From Gammaproteobacteria bacterium UBA5109 (GTDB taxonomy: Bacteria; Pseudomonadota; Gammaproteobacteria; Pseudomonadales; Pseudohongiellaceae): 64,000 nt of DNA. Under the pieces are notes generated by a model. It was not told where the DNA came from, did not search any database, and was given only the letters and a program-made list of their open reading frames with translations. Where the stretch lies: assembly GCA_002414385.1 (NCBI GenBank), contig DHZH01000006.1, positions 310,001-374,000 of the forward strand. The letters are read 5' to 3'. Numbering within the stretch: the stretch's first letter is position 1; every line of letters begins with the position of its first letter. The position numbers and the translations under genes were made by a program. This document shows positions 20,010 to 28,294 of the stretch, piece by piece.

Positions 20010-21045
20010 GCGCACCTCCAGAGCAAGGCTTAACGCTCAGAACCTTCTGGCTTTTATAAGCAAGTCCGATAGCACTGAAGTAATGCGATAGCGACTGCTT
20101 TACATTGCCGCCTTGTGAAATAAAGTGATCGGTAATTCCTTCAAGGTCGTCTTTATGGTTTCCGCCAATGAAATATACAAAGGTCAGAATGCCATTTTTA
20201 TTGGCGAGTAATTCAGCTTTTACTTTTGCATCATTCACGGTGTAACCGTCAGTGATGACAATGGCCGCCTTCTGATACCCATTGAAGTAACTGCCAGAAA
20301 GGCCTGAATAGGCACTGCTCAGCGCTTTAAATATATCTGTGCCGCCACTGGCTTCAATATTTTCAAAGCCAAATCCACCGCCATTACATTGCTGGTAGTT
20401 TTTATGGCCGTAAGTTAAATCGGAGTTAAAGCTACCAACGGCACATAGCGCATGCGACGGCAATGAATTAAGGAAGTTATTCGCCGTGCTTTTCACCGCG
20501 TCTATGTTGCCAGCCATAGAGCCAGAACGATCAAGCAGCAATGCAATGCCGATGTTGGGTGGTGCTTGCTGAACGGTTTTGTAGTCAAAGCATAACTTTT
20601 CACCACTCATAGAATAAACCGCGACGCTATCAGGAGGTGGTGAAACAAACTGACCACTGGCATCTCGAAAGCTGGCAACGATATTGAGCTGTGAAGGGTT
20701 TCCCGATGTTTGAATAATCTCGGAGGTTCCACCGCTAAAGGCGACAATAATATTGTTCGACTGATCGATATCGAACCCTGATACGATCTTAATGCCATTG
20801 GCATCGACCATTCCGAACTTGGAAATTGTTCTTATGAGAATGTCCGATACATCTAGCGACGGGTCAGTTTTTAACTTCAAAGAAATGGATTTCTCAAAAT
20901 CATATTTTGACCGAATAACAATGATTGGCGGTGAATACTCACTTTTTGATTTAACGGTGATAACAGGCTCATTTGCCAGCAAGTCGGTGTTGCAGAAGGC
21001 CGATAGGCCAACTGCAACTGCTAGGTTTCTAATGAAAGTTTTCAT
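19996..21045 (-). CDS. Secreted von Willebrand factor A domain protein
   Basis: 349 residues with a signal peptide (FIRNLAVAVGLSAFCNTDLLA). An N-terminal beta-rich region (~130 residues) precedes a VWA domain with a clear metal-binding MIDAS motif (LLLDRSGSMAG) plus the later Thr/Asp positions (ASGGTDIF, IVITDGYTV). VWA proteins mediate divalent-metal-dependent protein binding. It sits between a lipoprotein and the coupling ATPase, so a role in surface contact or mating-pair support is inferred from context only. Confidence 0.8.
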   Translation of the reverse strand: MKTFIRNLAVAVGLSAFCNTDLLANEPVITVKSKSEYSPPIIVIRSKYDFEKSISLKLKTDPSLDVSDILIRTISKFGMVDANGIKIVSGFDIDQSNNIIVAFSGGTSEIIQTSGNPSQLNIVASFRDASGQFVSPPPDSVAVYSMSGEKLCFDYKTVQQAPPNIGIALLLDRSGSMAGNIDAVKSTANNFLNSLPSHALCAVGSFNSDLTYGHKNYQQCNGGGFGFENIEASGGTDIFKALSSAYSGLSGSYFNGYQKAAIVITDGYTVNDAKVKAELLANKNGILTFVYFIGGNHKDDLEGITDHFISQGGNVKQSLSHYFSAIGLAYKSQKVLSVKPCSGGAHATP

Positions 21046-21059
21046 TGTTTACCCTCCAC

Positions 21060-21740
21060 CTAAAGCAACGTATTAAGTCGAGACTTCGTTTGCGCCTCAC
21101 CAAGCAACTCAAAATCAATGTCGCCACTGCGCGCACGTTTCAAAATCCCGAGTGAGCCAAGATAGGCTTGTAGCACCTTGTCTTGATCGGGGTGAACGCG
21201 CATGATTTTGAGAGTGGTGAGTTTGCTGGCGAGATTTGCCAGCGCTAACTCGCTTGGTACTTCTTGAGGCACTACAACGTCAATCGGGTCATTACCTTGC
21301 TGAAACGGCACATGAACCGTAGAGCCAATCCAGTACAAGCGGATGGAATCAGGCTGCGTTAGATTCACGGTTGTTTCAATCTGATCAAACGCCATAACCA
21401 AATCCGAAAAGGTCGGTTTAAACACAATCAGATTCGTAACTTCTTTCGCTTGTGAGAGAAGCTGCCCAGCCGTTCCCGACCACGCAATACGGTTAGGTAA
21501 TGCGCTCAGAATAATGTGAATCTGAGTGTCACTCGTGGCTTTCCTTCGGGAGAGTGAGGTTAATTGCTGAAGTAAGTGAAGCGCGGTATTCAGCGCTTCC
21601 CCTTGATCTTCGCTGGCAATGGTTCCGCCATTCTCGATGAGCACAAAAATATCTTCATGAGTTTTAGTTTTGGGAGCCTGCGCTTGTTCGCCGCAAGCGG
21701 TAATGCAAAGAGTAAGGATAAGAGCGGTTAAATATTTCAT
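21060..21740 (-). CDS. Lipoprotein of unknown function
   Basis: 226 residues with a lipoprotein signal peptide and lipobox (LTALILTLCITACGE). The body (EDIFVLIENGGTIAS..., IHIILSALPNRIAWSG, IRLYWIGSTVHVPF) looks like an alpha/beta Rossmann or VWA-like fold without a full MIDAS motif. It lies 14 bp upstream of the VWA gene in the same operon. Function unknown. Confidence 0.7.
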   Translation of the reverse strand: MKYLTALILTLCITACGEQAQAPKTKTHEDIFVLIENGGTIASEDQGEALNTALHLLQQLTSLSRRKATSDTQIHIILSALPNRIAWSGTAGQLLSQAKEVTNLIVFKPTFSDLVMAFDQIETTVNLTQPDSIRLYWIGSTVHVPFQQGNDPIDVVVPQEVPSELALANLASKLTTLKIMRVHPDQDKVLQAYLGSLGILKRARSGDIDFELLGEAQTKSRLNTLL

Positions 21741-21742
21741 GA

Positions 21743-22336
21743 CTATTTCTCCTCTGACTTAAGGCTTTGAAAGGCGCGTGTAGTGAACAGCGCGAGGATG
21801 ATGTTGATGACGGCAATCACGGCGCTCACGCCAATCGCCAGCCCTTTGTTTTGTGCAAGAAATGCCATCACGCCGCTTTCTTGCTGCACCACAAAACCAC
21901 CTTGAGTGCTTTCTCGTGCAACGAGGGTGTATAAATTTACGACCTCAAGGCCAATGACCATGATTAAGACCAAGCCAGCGATGCTCGCCAAAATCTGATT
22001 TTGCGGGTGAGAAAACCATTCTTGAGGATCATCCAAGATATTTTGACGATGCACTTCCGCCCAGATGAAGAGCGGCGTTGCCACCGAAAACGTGGCCAGC
22101 AGTATTGAGATGATGTGAGAGGCATTGGCATTGGGATCAAGCATGCCAAACATCCCGCCGAGCACAGGAAGCTCTGAAAGGTACGTTTCGTTCATCAAGC
22201 CTATCGTTTCGGTGTAGACCGCATAGAACATAACGAACATGGCCGCTTCAAGTGAAACGGCAAAGAGGACTTTGACGACTCCTGAAGGGCTAACGGCTTT
22301 CACACCGTCAAACGGGGATGGTTTGTCGAAGTTCAT
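21743..22336 (-). CDS. Multi-pass membrane protein of unknown function
   Basis: 197 residues with four strong membrane segments (VKVLFAVSLEAAMFVMFYAVY, ASHIISILLATFSVATPLFIW, ILASIAGLVLIMVIGLEVVNLY, GLAIGVSAVIAVINIILALF). Two bases separate it from the lipoprotein gene, and its start overlaps the stop of the small Cys-rich gene upstream (TAATG). Likely an inner-membrane component of the same assembly. Confidence 0.7.
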   Translation of the reverse strand: MNFDKPSPFDGVKAVSPSGVVKVLFAVSLEAAMFVMFYAVYTETIGLMNETYLSELPVLGGMFGMLDPNANASHIISILLATFSVATPLFIWAEVHRQNILDDPQEWFSHPQNQILASIAGLVLIMVIGLEVVNLYTLVARESTQGGFVVQQESGVMAFLAQNKGLAIGVSAVIAVINIILALFTTRAFQSLKSEEK

Positions 22337-22527
22337 TAGTGCACCTCCGAATTCTTACGGCTAAGCGCGTTCACACAGCCAAAAGAGTGACAATAGGCAC
22401 ATTCGCACCTTGCCCACATCTCACAGCGCAGCAGATCGTCTTGGCTCGGGGGTACAGATAAATCGGATTGGACGGGGTGATCCGCCTCAATTGTGATCTC
22501 AATGGATATTTGGATATCATCAGACAT
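22336..22527 (-). CDS. Small cysteine-rich protein
   Basis: 63 residues, first gene of the minus-strand operon, with a GGAGG ribosome site. The C-terminal third contains a Cys cluster (CEMWARCECAYCHSFGC) that could bind zinc or an iron-sulfur cluster. No family recognised. Confidence 0.55.
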   Translation of the reverse strand: MSDDIQISIEITIEADHPVQSDLSVPPSQDDLLRCEMWARCECAYCHSFGCVNALSRKNSEVH

Positions 22528-22540
22528 GTAAAGCCTCCAG

Positions 22541-22556
22541 CCCCTTTAAGAAGGGG
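22541..22556. promoter_or_regulatory. Perfect hairpin in the leader of the VWA/coupling operon
   Basis: CCCCTT-TAAG-AAGGGG lies 14 bp before the first start codon of the minus-strand operon, just upstream of its ribosome site. It could affect translation or be an operator. Confidence 0.45.
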
Positions 22557-22677
22557 TAATCAATGAACATGGGTTCTAAGAGGCTTTGCGCAAAGCTTGT
22601 GAAAACCTTATGTGATCCAGTTAATTTGAGCAAAAGGAGGACGAAAGAATAATAACTGCGGTGAAGTCCGTAACCCG

Positions 22678-22708
22678 TTGAATGATATGGAATTATTATC
22701 CGTATAAT
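22678..22708 (+). promoter_or_regulatory. Candidate promoter for the double-HTH gene
   Basis: A perfect TATAAT (22703-22708) with TTGAAT (22678-22683) at 19-bp spacing, 34 bp before the start at 22743. The spacing is longer than ideal. Confidence 0.5.
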
Positions 22709-22742
22709 GGAAATTCAAAAGCTGGGAGTTCGAGGCGTATAA

Positions 22743-23699
22743 ATGGCAAATACCAAAAAACGTTCGGCAAAATCTGAGTTCTGGGAAGCTCATGTTCTTG
22801 CTTGGAAGCGTGGCAAGCTAACTCAATCTGAGTACTGTATACAAAACAAGTTATCAGAATCTTCTTTCTCCAAATGGAAAGCCAAACTACTCCCCAGCCT
22901 GCGTGGCGCAAGGAAAACTCGTAAGCCTAAAAATAAATACTACAAGCATTCCAAACTATCAAATGCCCAAGTCGAGACACTTTTCGCCGCTTTTTTGTGT
23001 GATATACCTGTAAAAGATATTGCTAAGAAATTAGCCATCAGTGAAGCCTCCGCCTATAAGTACTACGATTTAATACGGCTTGATCTTATCGATGGAGCCC
23101 TGAATTATCCGCAATTGTTCTTTGGGGCTGGAATGCTTTTAACTTTGGGTGCACCTCCCGATGTAGACAAGCTAGCCAAAAGGTTTAAGCATACAAACCC
23201 AAGCATTAAAGGTAGAGAAAATCTAATTTATCACGCGATTGGTAATGTGCTTATTTGTCACTCGCTTCGAAAATGGTCAATTGCAGAGACCTATTACTTT
23301 TGGTTTCAAGGTTTAAGAATGTACTTTCTCAAGCACTATTCTGAGAACCACGGCTTGGTTGAGGAAGACTGGAACTTTGAACTCGCCATTCAAATGCAAA
23401 ATGAAGTCCCGATCATGAAGCTGACCGTGACGGCATGGTTAGACTGGATAAGAGGCGGAGATAAAGCAGCACAATTTTCAAGTGATGTGTGGGAAGCCAT
23501 CAGAGATCAGCATGATTATCACACGGATGCTAAATTTTGGTTTTCGACCATGCTTCAGAACTTAAAGTGGGTGGTGGAGCGAAAGCAGAGTTCAAAGAGA
23601 AACACCTATTGGGATTTTTTCAAGCCCAACAAGGCTGACTTTCTTGAGGTAAATGAGCGCATTCACAAATATCTACAAAACAAAGAAAATACTACCTGA
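22743..23699 (+). CDS. Protein with IS66-TnpA-like HTH and a second transposase-type HTH
   Basis: 318 residues. The first ~45 residues (FWEAHVLAWKRGKLTQSEYCIQNKLSESSFSKWK, in pieces) match the HTH found in IS66-type TnpA accessory proteins. Residues ~75-110 (VKDIAKKLAISEASAYKYYDLIR) form a second InsA-like HTH. The remaining ~200 residues are Trp/Phe-rich and unfamiliar, without a visible DDE or DEDD catalytic set. No inverted repeats or partner orf are apparent, so it is not a live insertion sequence by eye. It may be a DNA-binding regulator derived from a transposase. Confidence 0.6.
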   Translation: MANTKKRSAKSEFWEAHVLAWKRGKLTQSEYCIQNKLSESSFSKWKAKLLPSLRGARKTRKPKNKYYKHSKLSNAQVETLFAAFLCDIPVKDIAKKLAISEASAYKYYDLIRLDLIDGALNYPQLFFGAGMLLTLGAPPDVDKLAKRFKHTNPSIKGRENLIYHAIGNVLICHSLRKWSIAETYYFWFQGLRMYFLKHYSENHGLVEEDWNFELAIQMQNEVPIMKLTVTAWLDWIRGGDKAAQFSSDVWEAIRDQHDYHTDAKFWFSTMLQNLKWVVERKQSSKRNTYWDFFKPNKADFLEVNERIHKYLQNKENTT

Positions 23700-23701
23700 G
23701 C

Positions 23702-23962
23702 CTATATATCAAGATCAGGTAAGTCATTTAACCAGCTTGGTGGTACGTCATCACTGGTCGGTGTATCGTTATCAAACAACGCTTTCCGAATATCTTTTTC
23801 TGGTATGTCTGTTTGAGAGAGTTGTTCTTTCAAAACCTTATCAAAAGGCTCCTGAGGGGGCGCTATATCATCAGAGGCGTTTATTTGCTCTTCTAATTCA
23901 TCAGCAGTAACATTTTGAAATGTCATGCCCACTTCTGGGGTGTTGTTTTTATTGTCGGTCAT
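23702..23962 (-). CDS. Small acidic protein of unknown function
   Basis: 86 residues, rich in Asp, Glu and Pro, predicted soluble and partly disordered (PPQEPFDKVLKEQLSQTDIPEKDIRKALFDND). It is convergent with the double-HTH gene, with two bases between the stops, and lies upstream of the tyrosine integrase on the opposite side. No family recognised. Confidence 0.5.
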   Translation of the reverse strand: MTDNKNNTPEVGMTFQNVTADELEEQINASDDIAPPQEPFDKVLKEQLSQTDIPEKDIRKALFDNDTPTSDDVPPSWLNDLPDLDI

Positions 23963-24027
23963 CCATAGCCTGCCTTCCTAAACTATGGATATCAGAAAAA
24001 CTTTAAAATTTTCAATAAAAATCGTAA

Positions 24028-25311
24028 TTAGACGCTAAAAGCGATTTTCCTAAGCCATTCATGCTTTTTCTCAAGCATATGGCCACGGCCATATTTCGGC
24101 CCCGACTTCTTGTGCCCCATAAGTTCGTCGATGACTTCCTCTGGCGCGCCTGCGTCGCGGAGGCGGTCTTTAAAGGTATGGCGCAGCGAATAGAGTGAAT
24201 GTGTTGGCGTTGGCTTTAAATCGTTTTCACGCAAATATTTGTTGATGGTCGTGGAGGCGGTATCGGCAGTGCGATAATGGTTAAATCCACTCGGTAGTTG
24301 CTGGAAAGCATGAAGTGCCGCGCCTACGAGTGGGATTTTTCGCTCAGAGGTAAGCGTTTTGAGTGCTTTATTTTCACGCGCGCGAATCCAGATATAAGGA
24401 ATAGGCTCGTCAAGAACGATATCCTCTTCAGTAAGGCCGATTAACTCAGATTCCCGCGCACCAGTATCGGCCATGGCAAATACCAAAAGCCTCGCTTCGT
24501 CATTGAGGCTATTCAGGCCGTGTTTGGAAAGTAAGACATCTTGAACATAGCTGGCTTCAAAAGGTGGTCGTGATTGCTCCAGCTCTTTAAGGCGTATTTT
24601 TGAAAACAGCACATCAAAGTCAGTAGCCACCTCATATTGAAGCCCGACCACCTGAAGCATGTCTTTCACATACATCATGTTCTTATTGGCGGTTGCAGCT
24701 ACAACCTCACCTTTTTCAATGCGATCCATCCACCATTGCCGGAACTGTAAAATATCAGATCGGGCAATGGTCTTAAGGGGCTTATCGCCTATAGCGCTAA
24801 TAAAGTAATTGATGGCAGCAAGGCGCGGATTTTTCCATTTACGAATTTGATGCTCGGACTTATTAGTGAGCCTATCACGGCATAGCGGCCAGTATTTATC
24901 CGCGCAAGTGCTTAGTGGAAGTTCCGGTACGTCAGTGCCGCCAAGCACGGAAGAGACCGTTTCGGGTTGTTCTATGGCCTTGCTGGCCGTCTTCAGTCGC
25001 TCAACAATTTCTTCTAACGGTTCTTTGGCAATTTCAACGGCATTCTTATAGGCAAAGCCATGGGCTTTTGCGAGCTTGATAGCGGTGCGATATTCGGCTT
25101 CAGGATCAGCTTTGCCATTGCCTTTAATCAGGCTGCGCCAATAATCTTCAATATAGTCGTTATAAATGGCAGCTTTTCGGATGGCTTCTTTTTCATCTTT
25201 GGTGCTCAAAGATATTTTAATGATGGCGCGCTTATCATAGTCAGACACGTATTCAGGAACGCGTCTGCGATAATAAAAATTCTTTCCTCTGCAAAATACA
25301 TAGTTCGCCAT
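24028..25311 (-). CDS. Tyrosine recombinase (phage-type integrase, DUF6538-like N-terminus)
   Basis: 427 residues. The N-terminus (YVFCRGKNFYYRRRVPEYVSD) is the short arm-binding type seen in many proteobacterial island integrases. A SAM-like core-binding domain follows, then the catalytic domain: Arg in MADTGARESELIGL, SLRHTFKDRL (Arg/His about 377-378), LMGHKKSGP (His about 400) and a nearby Tyr (KYGRGH). The canonical box is nearly complete. Its 5' end faces phased arm-type repeats and a tRNA-like core (25315-25579), so it probably owns that attP. Confidence 0.9.
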   Translation of the reverse strand: MANYVFCRGKNFYYRRRVPEYVSDYDKRAIIKISLSTKDEKEAIRKAAIYNDYIEDYWRSLIKGNGKADPEAEYRTAIKLAKAHGFAYKNAVEIAKEPLEEIVERLKTASKAIEQPETVSSVLGGTDVPELPLSTCADKYWPLCRDRLTNKSEHQIRKWKNPRLAAINYFISAIGDKPLKTIARSDILQFRQWWMDRIEKGEVVAATANKNMMYVKDMLQVVGLQYEVATDFDVLFSKIRLKELEQSRPPFEASYVQDVLLSKHGLNSLNDEARLLVFAMADTGARESELIGLTEEDIVLDEPIPYIWIRARENKALKTLTSERKIPLVGAALHAFQQLPSGFNHYRTADTASTTINKYLRENDLKPTPTHSLYSLRHTFKDRLRDAGAPEEVIDELMGHKKSGPKYGRGHMLEKKHEWLRKIAFSV

Positions 25312-25314
25312 CCA

Positions 25315-25579
25315 TGTGTCCCAATTTGTAGCCCACTTTGTGTACCATTTTTAGGTAAAGCAAAAATGTGCCTTGGTCAATTGAAAAGTAAATTTCAATC
25401 AATACAACATGTTAGCGGGAAAATAGTTAAGATTATGTAAATGAAAATGGTGGAGGGGGCAGGATTCGATTTGAAAATTTTGATCTCTAATTATTATTCT
25501 ATTTCAGTGCTTTAGATATCTATTAGAAATTACTACTATAAAAATTTGTGTCCCAGTATGTGTACCATTTTGTGTCCCA
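25315..25579. other. Candidate intact attP of the tyrosine recombinase
   Basis: Three 9-bp boxes (TGTGTCCCA at 25315, TGTAGCCCA at 25327, TGTGTACCA at 25339) and three more (TGTGTCCCA 25547, TGTGTACCA 25559, TGTGTCCCA 25571) are spaced exactly 12 bp apart within each cluster. Between the clusters, 25448-25469 on the minus strand reads like a tRNA 3' end (GAATCCTGCCCCCTCCACCA). Two arm clusters around a tRNA-end core is the architecture of a phage attP. The interval otherwise holds no gene. Confidence 0.6.
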
Positions 25580-25583
25580 GTTT

Positions 25584-25787
25584 TTAGCGGTCTGTAGGTT
25601 CGAATCCCGTGTGCTTTTCTGCAATTTTTATAGCACGGTTTAAGGTTTTAACTTTATCTTTTCTGCTCTGGTATTCTTTTTCAAGGCGCTCGAATATCGG
25701 CAGGTATTTATCGCCATATCGTGCCACAATTTTTGCAGCCTGATGATACGCCCTTTTAATTTGTGCCAAGCTTAATTGATCACTCAT
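25584..25787 (-). CDS. Small helical protein downstream of the AlpA-like gene
   Basis: 67 residues from ATG 25787, which overlaps the end of the AlpA-like gene (GCATGAGTGA) and is preceded by AGAGGGGGC, indicating translational coupling. The sequence (LAQIKRAYHQAAKIVARYGDKYLPIFERLEKEY) is all-helical and basic. No family recognised. The last codons come from a tRNA T-arm-like stretch at 25588-25605 (GTAGGTTCGAATCC), suggesting an old attachment scar. Confidence 0.55.
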   Translation of the reverse strand: MSDQLSLAQIKRAYHQAAKIVARYGDKYLPIFERLEKEYQSRKDKVKTLNRAIKIAEKHTGFEPTDR

Positions 25788-26064
25788 GCAGCCCCCTCTG
25801 ATGATAGAGGTGTGGGCACTTAATCCATTCATGCAAATCTTTCAGGTAAAACGCCTCGCGAATACGCTTACCTGTTGAGGACAATGTTCTAGGTTTGGGG
25901 AATGTGCCGCAATCAATGCGCCTTAGTATTTCGTGCTTGGGGATGCCGCATAAACGAGCGGCAAGCTTGAGCGGGATAAGCGCATTGCTCTGGATCATAA
26001 GCGCCGCTGTTACCTGCGCTTCAAAATCCGCTTTAATGCTTTTGCCGTTTAATAGCTCATCCAT
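25780..26064 (-). CDS. AlpA-like HTH regulator/excisionase
   Basis: 94 residues from ATG 26064 (ribosome site AAAGGAAAG). The core LIPLKLAARLCGIPKHEILRRIDCGTFPKP is the winged HTH of AlpA/excisionase proteins, followed by the wing and DLHEWIKCP. AlpA proteins act as integrase regulators or directionality factors. It lies upstream of the tyrosine integrase in the same direction. Confidence 0.75.
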   Translation of the reverse strand: MDELLNGKSIKADFEAQVTAALMIQSNALIPLKLAARLCGIPKHEILRRIDCGTFPKPRTLSSTGKRIREAFYLKDLHEWIKCPHLYHQRGLHE

Positions 26065-26226
26065 GGGGCTTTCCTTTTTATAGGAAGCGGTAACAGCAAA
26101 TGCTGTATCGCTTCCTTGCACCCATGTTTGAAAATTAGCTACGCGCCTGTTGGTAACAGGTAATAGCTTTCTCAGAATTAAGCCACGTATCTATTAATAT
26201 CATACGTGGTGTATCTTAATTATTCG

Positions 26227-27783
26227 TTAATCGCTCGGAATTGACGGCTCTGCTTTACCGTCCAGTGCGCCTTGAACAAGTGAACCCAAGAATTTCGTAA
26301 ATGGCTCTATGTTTTGATTTGTACTCGCTTCTTCCAAAGCAGCCATGTAATCATTACGCTTTTCCAGCGGCACAATCGTCCAAGGGTAGCCGCCACTTGC
26401 CAACATGGCATTCATCAAAAAACGCCCTGTGCGGCCATTGCCATCCATATAGGGATGAATATAAACAAAGATAAAATGCCCCAGCACAACGCGCACTGCG
26501 GCATTTTCTTCGGCTTGCAGCAACTCAAAAAACGCTGGCATAGCATCGCGCACAGCCTCTCGGCTTGGCGGCGTGTGCATGGAACGTCGGATAAACACGG
26601 GCGCATTCCGATAACCCGCCAGATCAGCAGGCTTGTGAATGCCAGCCGTCACTCCGGGCGCAAACATTTCGCGATACCATACGCGATGATCGTTATCGAC
26701 GACTTCCCCCGCATTATGCCCATCGAGTATTTGCTCTATGCTCTTGCGCACGGCTTGGTAAGCCTGCCAATAGCCCCTAGCCGCTAGAGCATTCAGCCGT
26801 TCTTTATCATCGGCATTTTGTTCTGGGTTCCAGTCTCCAGTGCGAACGCGATTGATCAACTCAGGCGTTACACGATATCCCTCAATGGAAAGGGAGTGAT
26901 AGGCATCTGTCACATACACATCTTCTACATGTTGCATGTATGCAGTTTTATCGACTGTTTGCGAGGGCGATGCGGGAAAGTGCGCTATCACTGTTTCCCG
27001 CATATCCTGCCACATAAGCCGAATACGATTGACGTATGGGGATTGCTCGCGCCGTGAGAAGCTTAGGCTGGATTGTTGCTCAAACGGGTCAGTTTCGCGC
27101 AAGTCATACCCAGCCGCGCGCATTGTGCCCATAATATCGTCAGCAATTTGAGCTCGGCCAATATTCCTGAATGCCCCCGCTAAACGGCCAGCAATAGAGC
27201 TATGCCCACCCTCTAGCAATTGCTCCAAGACTTCAGAGGCATCACTGACCATGGATAATGCCGCGCGCATATCGGTTGGGTTTTGAGTAAAGCTTTGCTT
27301 GCTACAGGCAATCAACGCAGCAGGAAGGCTATATATGCGCAGACCGTTTTTGGTCGTCACCTGAGCAGGTTCAGGGAGCGCAGCGCGAATATCTAGTAAT
27401 GACGTGCCGTGAGGTAATTCTGTTACATTGTTCCGTGCCTTGGTGGCTCGAACTAATAACTGTTTCGGCACAGTCATATTTTCGGTATGAAGTGCGATAG
27501 ATTGCTCAGGTGATAAACACCAGTCGTCGCCTTTTAAGTGATTAAGGTAGGCTGCACAAAATTGCCAGAAGGACGCATACCAAGCCGTGCTTTCCCCGCG
27601 CGTTTCATCGGGGCGTGCTGGTACATACCAGCCCTTGATAACTTCCTCAAGGAAGCCATTTTGAACGAGGCGTTCACGATGAGTGCGCGAGAGATCGGCA
27701 GAGCGTATGGCAACTGAGCCATTTGTCTGAAGGTCGTGAAGTGCTTCTAATGCATCAGCCAGTTTTTCGGAAGGGGTCGCCAT
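26227..27783 (-). CDS. Fic-domain AMP-transferase with N-terminal winged helix
   Basis: 518 residues. An N-terminal winged-helix domain (IRSADLSRTHRERLVQNGFLEEVIKGWYV) resembles those of AbiEi-type antitoxins. The Fic motif HPYMDGNGRTGR starts at residue 443. An inhibitory (S/T)xxxE(G/N) motif is present at residues 297-302 (SLSIEG), upstream of the Fic core, so this is a class II, self-inhibited Fic. Fic enzymes move AMP from ATP onto target proteins. It follows an XRE gene and a 24-bp repeat array, as in a toxin-regulator pair. Confidence 0.88.
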   Translation of the reverse strand: MATPSEKLADALEALHDLQTNGSVAIRSADLSRTHRERLVQNGFLEEVIKGWYVPARPDETRGESTAWYASFWQFCAAYLNHLKGDDWCLSPEQSIALHTENMTVPKQLLVRATKARNNVTELPHGTSLLDIRAALPEPAQVTTKNGLRIYSLPAALIACSKQSFTQNPTDMRAALSMVSDASEVLEQLLEGGHSSIAGRLAGAFRNIGRAQIADDIMGTMRAAGYDLRETDPFEQQSSLSFSRREQSPYVNRIRLMWQDMRETVIAHFPASPSQTVDKTAYMQHVEDVYVTDAYHSLSIEGYRVTPELINRVRTGDWNPEQNADDKERLNALAARGYWQAYQAVRKSIEQILDGHNAGEVVDNDHRVWYREMFAPGVTAGIHKPADLAGYRNAPVFIRRSMHTPPSREAVRDAMPAFFELLQAEENAAVRVVLGHFIFVYIHPYMDGNGRTGRFLMNAMLASGGYPWTIVPLEKRNDYMAALEEASTNQNIEPFTKFLGSLVQGALDGKAEPSIPSD

Positions 27784-27792
27784 GGTGGTTCT

Positions 27793-27911
27793 TCTCGCTT
27801 ATCGTGCGTATCTTTTATTCGCTTATTATGTTGTAGCATTATTCGCTTATTATGTTGTAGCATTATTCGCTTATTGTGTCGAGCCATAATTCGCTTATTG
27901 TGCGAAAATGG
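27793..27911. repeat. Five 24-bp tandem repeats upstream of fic
   Basis: Units start at 27793, 27817, 27841, 27865 and 27889 with no gaps. Units 2 and 3 are identical and share ATTCGCTTATTATG; the outer units diverge. On the minus strand the core reads AATAAGCGAAT. The array lies 10-130 bp before the fic start. The same stretch is an open frame on the minus strand (27747-27941, 64 codons) that would encode an octapeptide repeat (HNKRIMLQ), beginning 8 bp after the XRE stop and overlapping the fic start. Confidence 0.85.
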
Positions 27912-27948
27912 TGTAAGTAGTTGAGGTTTTAGAGGCTGCATTTGCCCA

Positions 27949-28269
27949 TTATTCGGTGTCCCCTAGTAAGCCTTGCCACGGGTCTTCATCCAGAGGCTTC
28001 TTGTTTTGAGTAACGGCGGAGGTCGTTGTGTTGTCGTCTAATACTGCCAATACGGTGGCCAGCTTCTCTTTTGGAATGAACAGTAATTCGCTCTTGAGCC
28101 CCTTTGCGATCAACTCAAGGGTATCTAGTCGTGGATTGCCCTTGGATTCCAGTCGCTGATATTGCTGGCGCGACATTCCAACGCGCATCATCATATCGTG
28201 CTGTTTGAGTGCTAACTCTAATCGGCGTTTTTTGATTTGTTTGAGTAGTGAATCCATATTGAAACTCAT
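27949..28269 (-). CDS. XRE/HipB-like HTH regulator
   Basis: 106 residues with an XRE-type HTH (LALKQHDMMMRVGMSRQQYQRLESKGNPRLDTLELIAKGL, in pieces), followed by the HipB-like SELLFIPKEKLATVLAVLD strand and an acidic tail. It precedes fic in the same direction. Its promoter region carries a palindrome at 28279-28294, which fits autoregulation. Likely a repressor or antitoxin of the Fic module. Confidence 0.75.
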   Translation of the reverse strand: MSFNMDSLLKQIKKRRLELALKQHDMMMRVGMSRQQYQRLESKGNPRLDTLELIAKGLKSELLFIPKEKLATVLAVLDDNTTTSAVTQNKKPLDEDPWQGLLGDTE

Positions 28270-28278
28270 ATGTTGCTA

Positions 28279-28294
28279 TTTCTTGATTAAGAAA
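28279..28294. promoter_or_regulatory. Candidate operator palindrome before the XRE gene
   Basis: TTTCTTGATTAAGAAA, a 6+6 inverted repeat, 10 bp upstream of the XRE start. The sequence ATATGNNTTGCTAT also recurs nearby (about 28325). Typical size and place for an XRE operator. Confidence 0.5.

Noticed and set aside
22743..23699. Active insertion sequence
   Set aside because: No terminal inverted repeats, target duplications or partner transposase genes are visible around it.
25448..25469. Real tRNA gene on the minus strand
   Set aside because: Only the T arm/acceptor 3' portion is present; no anticodon or D arm follows.
27793..27911. CRISPR array
   Set aside because: The repeats are contiguous with no spacers, only five units, and no cas genes are nearby.
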